Assembly (NCBI GenBank): GCA_036676195.1
Contig: JAKFDK010000095.1
Coordinates: 1-63,613, forward strand
Source: JAKFDK01 sp036676195
GTDB lineage: Bacteria > Bacillota > Sulfobacillia > Symbiobacteriales > ZC4RG38
DNA: 63,613 nucleotides
Direction of reading: 5' to 3'
Below, one piece after another: positions 40,521 through 48,836 of the stretch. Each line of letters begins with the position of its first letter. The stretch's first letter is position 1. Made by a program: the position numbers and the translations under genes. The notes beneath the pieces were generated by a model. That model had not been told where the DNA came from, made no database searches, and saw only the letters and a program-made list of their open reading frames with translations.

Positions 40521-40713
40521 CGCTCCATTCACGTCCTTCCTGATCGTGTTCCCCGGCAGGCACGCTTAAGGGGCGGCGCCCGTCGGCCAGGAGCCGCCCC
40601 GCCTCGTCTACCAGGAGCCGCCCCGCATCGTCTACCAGGGCAACGGAGGTTGTATAGTAACTGGTATCGATCCCCAGATAGGCTCTTTTGCAGCAGGCGG
40701 TGTGGCCGGCCAA
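40501..40713 (-). pseudogene. Truncated TsaD/Gcp-like (peptidase M22) gene
   Basis: A frame of 70 codons whose start reads RAYLGIDTSYYTTSVALVDDAGRLL and later RRPLSVPAGE. This matches the N-terminus of the TsaD-like, M22-family proteins (LGIDTS-YTTSVA...), whose gene sits between nusB and folD in several Clostridia. An intact copy has about 320 residues; here only about 50 remain before folD begins. A 21-base tandem duplication (about 40597-40640) repeats VDDAGRLL as VDEAGRLL. So this is a relic with most of the gene deleted. Confidence 0.65.
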
Positions 40714-40716
40714 GGG

Positions 40717-41193
40717 CTACACCCCCTGCCCGGCCTCCACCGGCTCGTCAGCGGGCGGGACGCCGCCCCGCTCCCGGATCAGGGATCCCAGGATCCCGTT
40801 GACGAATCGGCTGGAATCGGCGGTGCTGTATGCTTTGGCCAGTTCCACGGCCTCGTTGGCTACCACGTTGTGGGGCACATCCGGGGCGTGCAGGAGTTCC
40901 CACAGGCCCATCCGCAGGATGGTGCGGTCCACTGCTGCCATCCGGTCCAGGGACCACTCCCGCGCCCGGCGGACGATTTCTGCGTCCAGTTCAGCCCGCT
41001 GGGCAAATACCCCGCGGCACAGCCGGGTGGCGTACTCTCGGACAGCCTCGGCCGGCTGCTCGCGTTCCAGGGCGTCGTTCCAGGCCTTATCCAGGTCACA
41101 TCCAGTCAGATCTATCTGAAACAGCACCTGGAGCGTCAGCTCCCGGGCTCTTCTGCGCATCATGTGATCCGGGCGGAGAGGTGATCTCCCCAC
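40717..41193 (-). CDS. nusB: Transcription antitermination factor NusB
   Basis: 158 residues. All-helical RNA-binding protein of the rrn antitermination complex: RRRARELTLQVLFQIDLTG, LDRMAAVDRTILRMGLWELLHAPDVPHNVVANEAVELAKAYSTADSSRFVNGILGSL. The GTG at 41191-41193 has AGGAGGGAAGG directly upstream and was chosen over ATG codons ten and eleven residues later. Upstream are the Asp23-type genes. Confidence 0.95.
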   Translation of the reverse strand: MGRSPLRPDHMMRRRARELTLQVLFQIDLTGCDLDKAWNDALEREQPAEAVREYATRLCRGVFAQRAELDAEIVRRAREWSLDRMAAVDRTILRMGLWELLHAPDVPHNVVANEAVELAKAYSTADSSRFVNGILGSLIRERGGVPPADEPVEAGQGV

Positions 41194-41219
41194 CCTTCCC
41201 TCCTCATCGGTAATTCTGG

Positions 41220-41456
41220 CTACGACCTCGGGCCGCCGCCCGACCGCAGCAAACGATCGATGATCTCGCCAATCCCTTCCGGTTCGTCATCCAAGCGCTT
41301 CCCTACCCAGTAGCCTGCACCGACACACAGGGTGATAAACAATGTCCACAGCACGCCAAAGCGAATAACCAGGAGGGCAATCACCAAACCGGCCAGGCCG
41401 CCGATGACTTTGAACCGGTGGTGCTCCGCCAGTTCCGTCCAGAGTTGATTCCACAC
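41220..41456 (-). CDS. DUF2273 small membrane protein
   Basis: 78 residues: a short amphipathic N-terminus, then two membrane spans (FKVIGGLAGLVIALLVIRFGVLWTLFITLCVGAGYWVGK) and an acidic-basic tail. This family accompanies Asp23/AmaP genes in Gram-positive bacteria and is thought to help anchor Asp23 at the membrane. GTG start. It follows amaP by 33 bases and precedes nusB. Confidence 0.88.
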   Translation of the reverse strand: MWNQLWTELAEHHRFKVIGGLAGLVIALLVIRFGVLWTLFITLCVGAGYWVGKRLDDEPEGIGEIIDRLLRSGGGPRS

Positions 41457-41489
41457 ACCGGGTCGCCCCCCGTTGCAACGCTCCCGCGT

Positions 41490-42032
41490 TTAATCGAGCC
41501 GCCGCCTGGTACTCTCGTTGGAGATGTTTTCGACATGCAGCCGCACCTCGGCTACTTCCACCCCTACGACCCGACGCACATAGCTCTTGACGGCCGACTG
41601 CATCTCTTCCGAGACATCCGGGATGCTGACCTCGGGGCTGATCACGGCGCGCAGTTCCACAACCAGTCCGCCCTGGGTGCGGGTCACCGTGCCCTTGATG
41701 TCCCGTACGCCCTTGATGCCCCGGGCGACCTTGCGCACCAGATTTTCGACGGCGTCCAGGGCAATGCGCACGTCGCCCAGGGCGGTTTCATGCACCACGG
41801 CCTGTCCACCGCCGCGGCGGGAAAAGGCAAAAATGATCAGCCGCACGCTGACCAGAAAGAAAATCAGCCCGGCGCCAAAAATAGCGAGACGACCGGACGT
41901 GCCTCGAGCCCCGTCCAGCCAACTCACCACCGGCACCCAGTCTGGCGCAGCCGCAAATAACACCATCATAAATGAAATGATGGCCAGCGAAATCGTATAC
42001 AGCGTAAGGACCATGCGATCAAGCACGCCCAA
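41490..42032 (-). CDS. amaP: Alkaline shock response membrane anchor protein AmaP
   Basis: 180 residues. Two N-terminal membrane spans (about 8-30 and 50-70) followed by an Asp23-like cytoplasmic domain (ALDAVENLVRKVARGIKGVRDIKGTVTRTQGGLVVELRAVISPEVSIPDVSEEMQSAVKSYVRRVVGVEVAEVRLHV). In staphylococci AmaP tethers Asp23 to the membrane. TTG start behind GGAGG; a GTG two codons later is the alternative. Confidence 0.88.
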   Translation of the reverse strand: MGVLDRMVLTLYTISLAIISFMMVLFAAAPDWVPVVSWLDGARGTSGRLAIFGAGLIFFLVSVRLIIFAFSRRGGGQAVVHETALGDVRIALDAVENLVRKVARGIKGVRDIKGTVTRTQGGLVVELRAVISPEVSIPDVSEEMQSAVKSYVRRVVGVEVAEVRLHVENISNESTRRRLD

Positions 42033-42089
42033 ACGGCCTCCGCCCCTCCCGCTACTGCAGCTGAACTACGATGCTCCACCCATGCGGCG

Positions 42090-42494
42090 CTACCGGACCC
42101 GAACCTCGTCTTCCTGGTTCTCGGTCTGGAAAGATACGCCCTGGACGTGGATGTTTACGCCGACCACGTCCAGACCGGTCATTCCTTCCACCGCCTGCTT
42201 GACATGCTCCTGAACCCGCTGGGCGACATCGGGAATGCGCACTCCATACTCTACCACAATATAAATATCTATGGCGCATTCCTTTTCGCCCACCTGTACC
42301 CGCACGCCTTTGGAGAGGTTGCGCTTGCCCAGCATCTCGGCCATGTTGCTGGCCAGACCACCGGACATGCCAGCCACGCCTTCTACTTCCATGGCGGCCA
42401 GCCCGGCAATGACCCCCACCACGTCATCGGCGATGCGGACGTTGTTGCCGTCATCCTGTGCCCCAAGGGTGCTGAGGATCTTATCCTGCTCCAA
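42090..42494 (-). CDS. Asp23/Gls24 family envelope stress protein
   Basis: 134 residues from a TTG at 42492-42494 (a GTG five codons upstream is possible). Asp23 fold: VRIADDVVGVIAGLAAMEVEGVAGMSGGLASNMAEMLGKRNLSKGVRVQVGEKECAIDIYIVVEYGVRIPDVAQRVQEHVKQAVEGMTGLDVVGVNIHVQGV. Probable partner of the AmaP protein encoded next. Known of the family: abundant, membrane-associated, linked to cell-wall stress. First gene of the asp23-amaP-DUF2273-nusB row. Confidence 0.92.
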   Translation of the reverse strand: MEQDKILSTLGAQDDGNNVRIADDVVGVIAGLAAMEVEGVAGMSGGLASNMAEMLGKRNLSKGVRVQVGEKECAIDIYIVVEYGVRIPDVAQRVQEHVKQAVEGMTGLDVVGVNIHVQGVSFQTENQEDEVRVR

Positions 42495-42585
42495 AGCCCG
42501 TCCCCCCACCCCTGCCTGACTGCGCGCCAGCCCCTTCCTATCCTATTATACCAGTCCCCTACCGCATGACAACACAATTACCAAC

Positions 42586-44235
42586 CTATGGCAAGTTAGC
42601 CTCCCCGAGCAGTAACTGCCGCAGGTAAAAGAAGGGAATGCTGCCATGGGCCAACAGGTCGGTGTGGAACTGCCGGAGACTGAACGCCCCGCCCCGGCGG
42701 GCCTGGTAGTCCGCCTGTAGCCGCAGCAGTTCCTCCTTGCCGATCAGGTAAGACATGGGGACGGTCGGCTGACGGCAATAGTAGCCCACCACCTCGGTGC
42801 GGGCGCTGACCGCCTCCACCGCCGCCGTCTCACTCAGGTACTGAATGGCTGTTTCCACGGGCAGGCCGCGGGCATGCAGGCCGGTGTCCAGCACGATCCG
42901 GCAGGCCCGCCAGAGCTGGTCCTTGAGCCGGAACATCTTTTCCAACGGGGTGGCCAGCCAGCCCTGTTCGTCCATCATCTGCTCACAGTAGAGGGTCCAG
43001 CCTTCCCCAAACAGCGAGTTGTACATGAGCTTACGCAGTTTGGATGGGTGCTGGTTGGCCCAGGACAGTTGCACATGGTGTCCGGGATAGGCTTCGTGCA
43101 AAACGGTCAGCTTCAGGCTGGGCCAGTTGTGCCCGGTGAGCTGCTCCGCCTGGTCGGCCGCCGCCGCCCGCAGGTCAACAGGGGTCACGAAGAAGCAGCC
43201 CTCCTGGCGGGCTTCGAAGGGGCCGGCCGGCAGGTAGGCGGCATAGGCCAGGGAGGGCCGCATGAAGGGCGGCGTTTCCACCACCTGCAGTTCGTCGCCG
43301 GGCGGCGGGGCCACCAGGTCGTGCTCCAGCATGAACCGGCGGGCGTCGGCCACCGTCTGACGGTACGTCGCCAGCAGTTCCGCCGCCGGCGGATGCTGGT
43401 GCCGGGCGCGGGCCACCATGTCCCGCCAGTTCCCACCGGGTTCGATTTGCGCCGCCAGCCGGTCCATTTCTGCCAGGGTGGACTGCACCAGCTCCAGGCC
43501 GCGTTGGTGCAGGCTGTCGCAGTCGTAAGGCAGCTTGTACAGGTGTTTCAGCTTCCAGTCAAACCGGGCGCGGCCCAGGGCAAATTCCCCGCCGGCCCGG
43601 GGCAGGAGCTGCTCCCGCAGCCAGCGGCCGTATTCGGCCAGGGCTGCGGCCGCCCGGTCGGACGCCTGCATAAGGGCGCCTTCCATCTGCGGCACCTGGG
43701 CGGCAAAGGCGGGCACCAGACCGGTGAACAGCCCCACCCCACCGTCGACCTCGTCGGCCGCCACCTGCACATGCAGGGCGGCCGGGCAGTCCAGATTCTG
43801 CCGTGCCCAGGCCAGCACCTGCGGGATTTGCTGCATGCGCTGCAGAAGCGCCTCCGCCCGTTGCCCGGGCGGGGCAAACTCCCGGGCCAACAGCAGGTAA
43901 ATACCTTCCAGAACCTGGTTGGCATACAGGTCCGGGCGGCGCCGGAAGGGCTGCTCGTACTCCAGTTCCTGAAGGCCGTCATCCAGGGCATCGGCCAGCA
44001 GGTGCCAGTCCACCCGCCCATCGGGGGTCAAGTCGTTGGGGTCGACGGCTTCCAGCCGCCGACGCCAGGTGCGCAGGCGGCCGGCTTCTGCGCTGTAGCG
44101 CTCAGCCGAAAAATCCCCCAGTTCGCCGTCATAGGTGTGAATCCCCAACTGCGTGGCGCCCACCGGATTCAACCGGATGGTTTCCGTAATAAACTCGTCC
44201 ACCAGGGTCTGGAACTCCGCACCCGTGTGCTGCAT
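42586..44235 (-). CDS. DUF885 family protein, metallopeptidase-like
   Basis: 549 residues. DUF885 proteins are helical and resemble M32/M3-type zinc carboxypeptidases. The zinc site is visible as HEAYPGHH (HExxxxHH-like, near residue 380), followed by LFGEGWTLYCEQMM, and the C-terminal ARTEVVGYYCRQPTVPMSYLIGKEELLRL. No signal peptide, so probably cytoplasmic. ATG start. It lies 91 bases after spoIIIAH on the same strand; the link to sporulation may be only positional. Substrate unknown. Confidence 0.88.
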   Translation of the reverse strand: MQHTGAEFQTLVDEFITETIRLNPVGATQLGIHTYDGELGDFSAERYSAEAGRLRTWRRRLEAVDPNDLTPDGRVDWHLLADALDDGLQELEYEQPFRRRPDLYANQVLEGIYLLLAREFAPPGQRAEALLQRMQQIPQVLAWARQNLDCPAALHVQVAADEVDGGVGLFTGLVPAFAAQVPQMEGALMQASDRAAAALAEYGRWLREQLLPRAGGEFALGRARFDWKLKHLYKLPYDCDSLHQRGLELVQSTLAEMDRLAAQIEPGGNWRDMVARARHQHPPAAELLATYRQTVADARRFMLEHDLVAPPPGDELQVVETPPFMRPSLAYAAYLPAGPFEARQEGCFFVTPVDLRAAAADQAEQLTGHNWPSLKLTVLHEAYPGHHVQLSWANQHPSKLRKLMYNSLFGEGWTLYCEQMMDEQGWLATPLEKMFRLKDQLWRACRIVLDTGLHARGLPVETAIQYLSETAAVEAVSARTEVVGYYCRQPTVPMSYLIGKEELLRLQADYQARRGGAFSLRQFHTDLLAHGSIPFFYLRQLLLGEANLP

Positions 44236-44326
44236 TCCATTACCTCCTGACCGTCCCTGCGGCTGCGCTGCCGTCAGGTTGTTTCGGCACTGGTCCGGCC
44301 GGTTTCCTGCCCGCTACGTCCTGCCT

Positions 44327-44950
44327 TTAGCGTTCCCGGCGGACGATGGAAATGGCGGTTGGCTTGACCCCGGCCACCTGGCGGACGAGATCGCCCATCT
44401 GAGCCGCCTCCTGTGACGTGAGGGTGGGGGCCTTCACGATCACCTGGGCCGTGCCTTCGCCCAGGAAGACCACCGCATCGGCAAATCCCCGGCCCCGGAT
44501 CAGCCCTTCCAACTGGGCCTCCAGCCCCATACTGTTGCTCAGAGCCAGGTAGCGCAGATTGGCCTGCCGGCGTGCCTCATCGGTGGCGGTGGCGCCGGTC
44601 ATGATCTCCCTTAGCATCTCCCGTTCCTGACCGTGGGCCCGGTCCCGCTCCAGCCGGTACTCAGCAAAGAAGTCGGCGGTGGCGGCGGCCGCTTCAGAGG
44701 CAGTACCCGGTGCCGGCGGTGCGACCATGGCGGGTGGTAGCGCGGGCAGCCGGTCAGCACCGGTCGGTCCGGCCGGAGCCAGGTCCCGCGCCACCACGGC
44801 CGCGCCTGAGGCCGGCAGCACGGCGGTCCGCTGACGCGACTGCCGGAAATCCGGCCAGCGGGCGGATACATACAAGGTCATCCCGGTCACAATCAACAAG
44901 AACACCCCGAAACGCAGCCAGTCGTACCGATTGATCGGCGGCAGCTTCAC
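44327..44950 (-). CDS. spoIIIAH: Stage III sporulation protein AH
   Basis: 207 residues. One N-terminal membrane span (about 12-30), a Pro/Ala-rich linker, and a C-terminal ring-building YscJ/FliF-like domain (FFAEYRLERDRAHGQEREMLREIMTGATATDEARRQA, VFLGEGTAQVIVKAPTLTSQEAAQMGDLVRQVAG). In the model, mother-cell SpoIIIAH meets forespore SpoIIQ to form the feeding-tube channel. The ATG overlaps the spoIIIAG stop (ATGA). Last gene of the operon. Confidence 0.95.
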   Translation of the reverse strand: MKLPPINRYDWLRFGVFLLIVTGMTLYVSARWPDFRQSRQRTAVLPASGAAVVARDLAPAGPTGADRLPALPPAMVAPPAPGTASEAAAATADFFAEYRLERDRAHGQEREMLREIMTGATATDEARRQANLRYLALSNSMGLEAQLEGLIRGRGFADAVVFLGEGTAQVIVKAPTLTSQEAAQMGDLVRQVAGVKPTAISIVRRER

Positions 44951-45600
44951 CGGTTGACACCCCCTGCAGACATGGGCAGCACGGTCACCTGGTTGGGCAG
45001 CAGCTTGAGCGCCGTCTGGGTCGCCCGGCTCAGTTGCTCGGCGACCCGGGCGTTGGCGGCCCCCTCGGCCACAATCAGCACCCCCGCCACCCGCGGCCCA
45101 TCGGTACGCAGGACCCAGGGCTGATTGCTCGCCCCCATCACCGGTTTGGTCTGATCTTCCCGCTCGGTGGTGGTGCGCTTGGAGTCATCCTGGGCCTGCT
45201 CCTGGGTGGTGCGGGTGGTGGCCCGGCTCTCCAGGGCCGGTACCTGCGCCGGGCCTGATTCCAGGGTGACCAGAGCCTCGACCTTGCCCGCCCCGCTGAT
45301 CTGGCTCAGGATCGTTTCCAGCCAGGCCGCCGTGTCCGCCTCGCGCTGCTCCAGGTCGTCTTTGGCGGCCGGAGCCGAGGCCGCGTTCGGTCCGGACGGA
45401 GTTCGGGGTGCCACCACCTCGGTTGCCGACCCCGCCGGCCGTTCCGGTTCTGCTGCGCCCAGGCGGTCCCACTGGATCACCAGCACCCCGGCCAGCCCCA
45501 GCAGGACCAGATAGACCATGGCGCGCAACTGCGCCTCCTTCAGGCCCAGGCGCTGCGCCAGCGGCCCGAGCAAGCTCCCCTCTGGCTTCTTCTGTTCCAC
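44947..45600 (-). CDS. spoIIIAG: Stage III sporulation protein AG
   Basis: 217 residues. One membrane span (about 28-44, MVYLVLLGLAGVLVIQW), then a ring-building domain (TAAWLETILSQISGAGKVEALVTLES, VAGVLIVAEGAANARVAEQLSRATQTALKLLPNQVTVLPM) with a long inserted disordered and beta region typical of SpoIIIAG. Component of the SpoIIIA-SpoIIQ channel. Confidence 0.94.
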   Translation of the reverse strand: MEQKKPEGSLLGPLAQRLGLKEAQLRAMVYLVLLGLAGVLVIQWDRLGAAEPERPAGSATEVVAPRTPSGPNAASAPAAKDDLEQREADTAAWLETILSQISGAGKVEALVTLESGPAQVPALESRATTRTTQEQAQDDSKRTTTEREDQTKPVMGASNQPWVLRTDGPRVAGVLIVAEGAANARVAEQLSRATQTALKLLPNQVTVLPMSAGGVNR

Positions 45601-45611
45601 AGTTCACACCC

Positions 45612-46373
45612 CTAATGTCGTTTGATGGTCACCAGCACCCGGTCGGCCGGCAACGCGAGTCCTTCGACCACCCGCCGGCGCACCGCCGCCACCAGTTCAG
45701 CTTCCCGTGGGTCCGGGGCTGCCGCAGGCGCTGCACCGGCCGCTGCCTCGGCGCGGGAGCGCTGGGCCGCCACCGGCCTGACCGCACGGACCGGCGTGAC
45801 CTCAGACTGCCCTCCGGCTGTGCCCGGAGCGTCGGCACCGCCGGACCCGTTGGCGGTGGCACCACCGGCGGCGGAACCATCGGTGGCGGAACCACCGGAC
45901 CCGGGGGCAGGGGGGGCATCTGCTGCCGGCACTCCCGGCACGACATATACCCGCACCAGGGTGATCGGCGGTGTCCCCCCGCCCGCCGGCACGGTGCCGG
46001 TGTTGACCTCTGCCTCTGCCGCCCTCACCCCCGGCACCTGCCGGGCCAGTTCCTCGGCGCTGCGCATGATGTTGCGGCGGAATTCCCGCACGGTGGCCGC
46101 CGCGTCGACGGCCCGCAGGCGGCCGGAGTCGGCGGTGATCTCGGCCAGTGAAGGTAACCGACCGCTGGCCGGGGCCGACAGGGCCTCCGGGTCTACCGCC
46201 AGTGGCGTTTTGATCCACGCAAACATGGGGTTCAGCACCGTCAGCATCACCAGCAGGCCCATGACGACCCGCACGTAGCCCCGCAGGTTCCCCTGGGGCA
46301 CCACCATTTCCAGCGCACCGGCTGCCAGGACCAGGGCCACCAGGCTGCGTACCGTTTCCTTCAGCCCTTCCAT
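45612..46373 (-). CDS. spoIIIAF: Stage III sporulation protein AF
   Basis: 253 residues. Two N-terminal membrane spans (about 8-50) and a cytoplasmic or intermembrane C-terminal domain. Between about residues 145 and 215 there is a long Ala/Gly/Pro/Ser-rich insert (APPAPGSGGSATDGSAAGGA and so on), which makes the protein longer than the usual 200 or so residues. The end (ELVAAVRRRVVEGLALPADRVLVTIKR) is typical. 11 bases before spoIIIAG. Confidence 0.92.
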   Translation of the reverse strand: MEGLKETVRSLVALVLAAGALEMVVPQGNLRGYVRVVMGLLVMLTVLNPMFAWIKTPLAVDPEALSAPASGRLPSLAEITADSGRLRAVDAAATVREFRRNIMRSAEELARQVPGVRAAEAEVNTGTVPAGGGTPPITLVRVYVVPGVPAADAPPAPGSGGSATDGSAAGGATANGSGGADAPGTAGGQSEVTPVRAVRPVAAQRSRAEAAAGAAPAAAPDPREAELVAAVRRRVVEGLALPADRVLVTIKRH

Positions 46374-46390
46374 GGGCGGCCTCCCCCCTG

Positions 46391-47662
46391 TCAGCGCATC
46401 ATCACGGTGGCGTTGGCCGCCCCGATCAGCACCGTCACGCTAATGAAGAACATCAGCGCCACCGTGGCCACCGCTGCGAATACCAACAGCAGCGCCCCGG
46501 CCATGGTGTTCAGGCAGTTCACAATCGGCCCCGGACCCACCGGCTGCACGACGGCGGCAGCGGCCCGATAGACAAAAATCAGCGACAGGATCTTTAAGGC
46601 CGGGAAAATGGCAATGAAAAAGATGGCGGCCATGCCCAGGAGCCCAAGGGCATTCTTGAGCAGCAGTCCGGACGACCAGACCAGTTCGGCGGCATCGGCA
46701 AACATCTTCCCTACCACCGGTATCAGGGCTCCGGTCAGGTATTTGGCCGTACGCAGGGCCACCGAATCCCCCACGGCGCCCGCGGCCGCCTTGACGGCGG
46801 TGGCACCCATGAAGACGGTAAAGCCAAGGCCCATGACCAGCATGGCCCCCTGGCGCAGCAGTCCGGCCAGTTGCGTCAGCTTCAGGTTTTCGTTGAAGCC
46901 GCTGGCAATATCCAGGACCGCCCCCAGAAAGATCAGCGGGAACACCACCGTGGTCATCAGGGTGGTAATGCCTGTGACCAGAGCGGGGATCAGGGGGTGC
47001 AACAGGGCACTGGTGGTCACTGCGCCGGTGCCCAGCAGCACTGTCAGCAACACGGGGAGCAGGGCCAGCATAAACTTTGTCAGGTCGGCCATGACCGTGC
47101 GGGCGCTGGTAATGGCCAGGCCAAACCCGGTCAGGGCGAGCCCGGCCAGCACCAGGTAGACCACCGCGTGGGCCAGGCGCGAGGTGGCTTCATGGGCAAA
47201 GGCGTTCTGCAGGTTCTGCAGCAGTGCGGCCAGCAGGGCCAGCACCACCAGCTTCACCAGCAGGCCCCAGTTCCCCACCACTTCCCGGAATAGGTAGCGC
47301 AGCAGGCCCTGCAGGACCTCGCCCGGCTGCCACTGGCCCTCACCCCGGGTACCGGAGGCAATGAAGTCCCGCAGCCGCAGTTGCGGGCCGTAACCGGACC
47401 AGACGCGGTTCATCTCGGTCAGTACCGTCTCCAGCGGCCCGGTATCCAGGGCCTGCACCTGCTCGTCCAACAAAAGCCCCGGATCCGCCCCCGGTCCGGC
47501 CAACGGCAGCGGGCCGGTGGCCTCCGTAAGGTCGGGCGCCGCGCCGGCGGCCGCGACGGGGGCGGGGGCGGACACCGGTGCCGGCGAAGCACCGGCTGCT
47601 GCCCCGGGTGCCCAGGCGCCCAGGACCACCAGGAGCAGGGCCAGGGCAAGGCTGTGGCGCAA
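46391..47662 (-). CDS. spoIIIAE: Stage III sporulation protein AE
   Basis: 423 residues. Signal peptide (LALALLLVVLGAWAPGAAAGA) followed by a soluble part with WSGYGPQLRLRDFIASGTRGEGQWQPGEVLQGLLRYLFREV and 7-8 membrane spans typical of SpoIIIAE (LTQLAGLLRQGAMLVMGLGFTVFMGATAVKAAAGAV, FEDAAELVWSS-like region). Multi-span membrane component of the SpoIIIA complex. Confidence 0.95.
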   Translation of the reverse strand: MRHSLALALLLVVLGAWAPGAAAGASPAPVSAPAPVAAAGAAPDLTEATGPLPLAGPGADPGLLLDEQVQALDTGPLETVLTEMNRVWSGYGPQLRLRDFIASGTRGEGQWQPGEVLQGLLRYLFREVVGNWGLLVKLVVLALLAALLQNLQNAFAHEATSRLAHAVVYLVLAGLALTGFGLAITSARTVMADLTKFMLALLPVLLTVLLGTGAVTTSALLHPLIPALVTGITTLMTTVVFPLIFLGAVLDIASGFNENLKLTQLAGLLRQGAMLVMGLGFTVFMGATAVKAAAGAVGDSVALRTAKYLTGALIPVVGKMFADAAELVWSSGLLLKNALGLLGMAAIFFIAIFPALKILSLIFVYRAAAAVVQPVGPGPIVNCLNTMAGALLLVFAAVATVALMFFISVTVLIGAANATVMMR

Positions 47663-47673
47663 CGGCCCACCTC

Positions 47674-48060
47674 CTAGCCGATCAGTTTGAGTAATGCATC
47701 GAGAATGGCCATGAGGACAGGGATGGCCAGCAGCAGGATCAGCACCTTGCCTGCCATCTCCACTTTGGACGCCACCGCCTTTTCGCCCGCGTCAGCGAGG
47801 ACCTGGCCGCCGAAATCGGCCAGGTAGGCGATGCCCATAATCTTTAACACGGTGCTCATGTAGGCACCGTCCACCTTGGCCCGGGCGCCCAGGGTCTGCA
47901 GGGCTTCCACCACGGCCATGACCCGACTCACCATGGCGATGAAGATCACCGCCCCGGCAGCCAGGGAAAGCAACAGGGCCAGCTCAGGCCGGTGCTGGCG
48001 TACCACCAGCAGGACGGCCCCGGCCACCAGCCCCAGGCCCACTACCTGGACCATTTCCAC
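47674..48060 (-). CDS. spoIIIAD: Stage III sporulation protein AD
   Basis: 128 residues from the GTG at 48058-48060, six bases after AGGAGG (an ATG two codons later is possible). About four membrane spans: VVGLGLVAGAVLLVVRQHRPELALLLSLAAGAVIFIAM, then YMSTVLKIMGIAYLADFGGQVLADAGEKAVASKVEMAGKVLILLLAIPVLMAILDALL, strongly conserved in the family. Confidence 0.94.
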   Translation of the reverse strand: MEMVQVVGLGLVAGAVLLVVRQHRPELALLLSLAAGAVIFIAMVSRVMAVVEALQTLGARAKVDGAYMSTVLKIMGIAYLADFGGQVLADAGEKAVASKVEMAGKVLILLLAIPVLMAILDALLKLIG

Positions 48061-48094
48061 GGCGGTCCTCCTCGCTTTCACGGTGGATGTCGCG

Positions 48095-48292
48095 TTAATA
48101 CAGGTGGAAAATGGTCTGCACCGTATCAAAGAAGCGGGCCACCAGGGTCATGACCATCCCCAGCACAATTACCACGCCGGCAATGGTCACCAGCAGGCCA
48201 TGCTCCTCCCGACCGGCCTGCTTGAGCACCATAAACATGGCGGCTACCAGGATGCCCACGGCTCCCACCCGTACGATTAGCTGGATATCCAC
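48095..48292 (-). CDS. spoIIIAC: Stage III sporulation protein AC
   Basis: 65 residues, two membrane spans: DIQLIVRVGAVGILVAAMFMVLKQAGREEHGLLVTIAGVVIVLGMVMTLVARFFDTVQTIF. The length and the KQAGREE loop are diagnostic. 34 bases before spoIIIAD. Confidence 0.95.
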   Translation of the reverse strand: MDIQLIVRVGAVGILVAAMFMVLKQAGREEHGLLVTIAGVVIVLGMVMTLVARFFDTVQTIFHLY

Positions 48293-48320
48293 GCCACTGC
48301 TCCTCCTCGCCCGGGCTTGT

Positions 48321-48836
48321 CTACAGGGACAGGATCGCCGCCGCCGCTCCCGCCAGCAGGCCGGTGGTCCGGTACATCCGCTCGGAGCGGGCCCGCTCCG
48401 CTTCTGCGGCGGCCTCGGCCGCCGACAGCCGCTCCCGGCACAGCTTCAGGTGGCGGATCTGATCGCTGCGGTCGCTGGCGCCGAGCACGGCCGCCAGTTC
48501 ACCCAGGGCTTCGCCATCACCCGGCGCCAGTGCGGTGGCGTCCCAGCATACCTGCAGGGTCCGGGTCAGGGCTGTTGCCGGCAGTTCCCCGCCCCCGGCG
48601 GCCCGGGCAGCGGCGCCAAACAGGCGGGCGGCCAGCCCGCCGGCGGAACCGGCCCGGGTCAGGGCGTGGGGGAGCGGCACGGCGCCGTAGGCAATCTCGG
48701 TTTCCAGCAGGGCCAGTCCGGCCTGCAACTGCCGCAGTTCCTTGGGCCGGCGGACCAGCGGCGCAGCCGCCTGGTGCCCGATCAGGGCGCCGGCCCCAAC
48801 CACGATGGCGGCGCCAACCAGCTTCAGCACCCACAT
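48321..48836 (-). CDS. spoIIIAB: Stage III sporulation protein AB
   Basis: 171 residues from the ATG at 48834-48836 with GGAGGT upstream. N-terminal membrane span (VLKLVGAAIVVGAGALIGHQ), a helical middle (RPKELRQLQAGLALLETEIAYGAVPLPHAL is the typical signature) and a C-terminal hydrophobic end. Overlaps the 3' end of spoIIIAA by 13 bases. Confidence 0.94.
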   Translation of the reverse strand: MWVLKLVGAAIVVGAGALIGHQAAAPLVRRPKELRQLQAGLALLETEIAYGAVPLPHALTRAGSAGGLAARLFGAAARAAGGGELPATALTRTLQVCWDATALAPGDGEALGELAAVLGASDRSDQIRHLKLCRERLSAAEAAAEAERARSERMYRTTGLLAGAAAAILSL

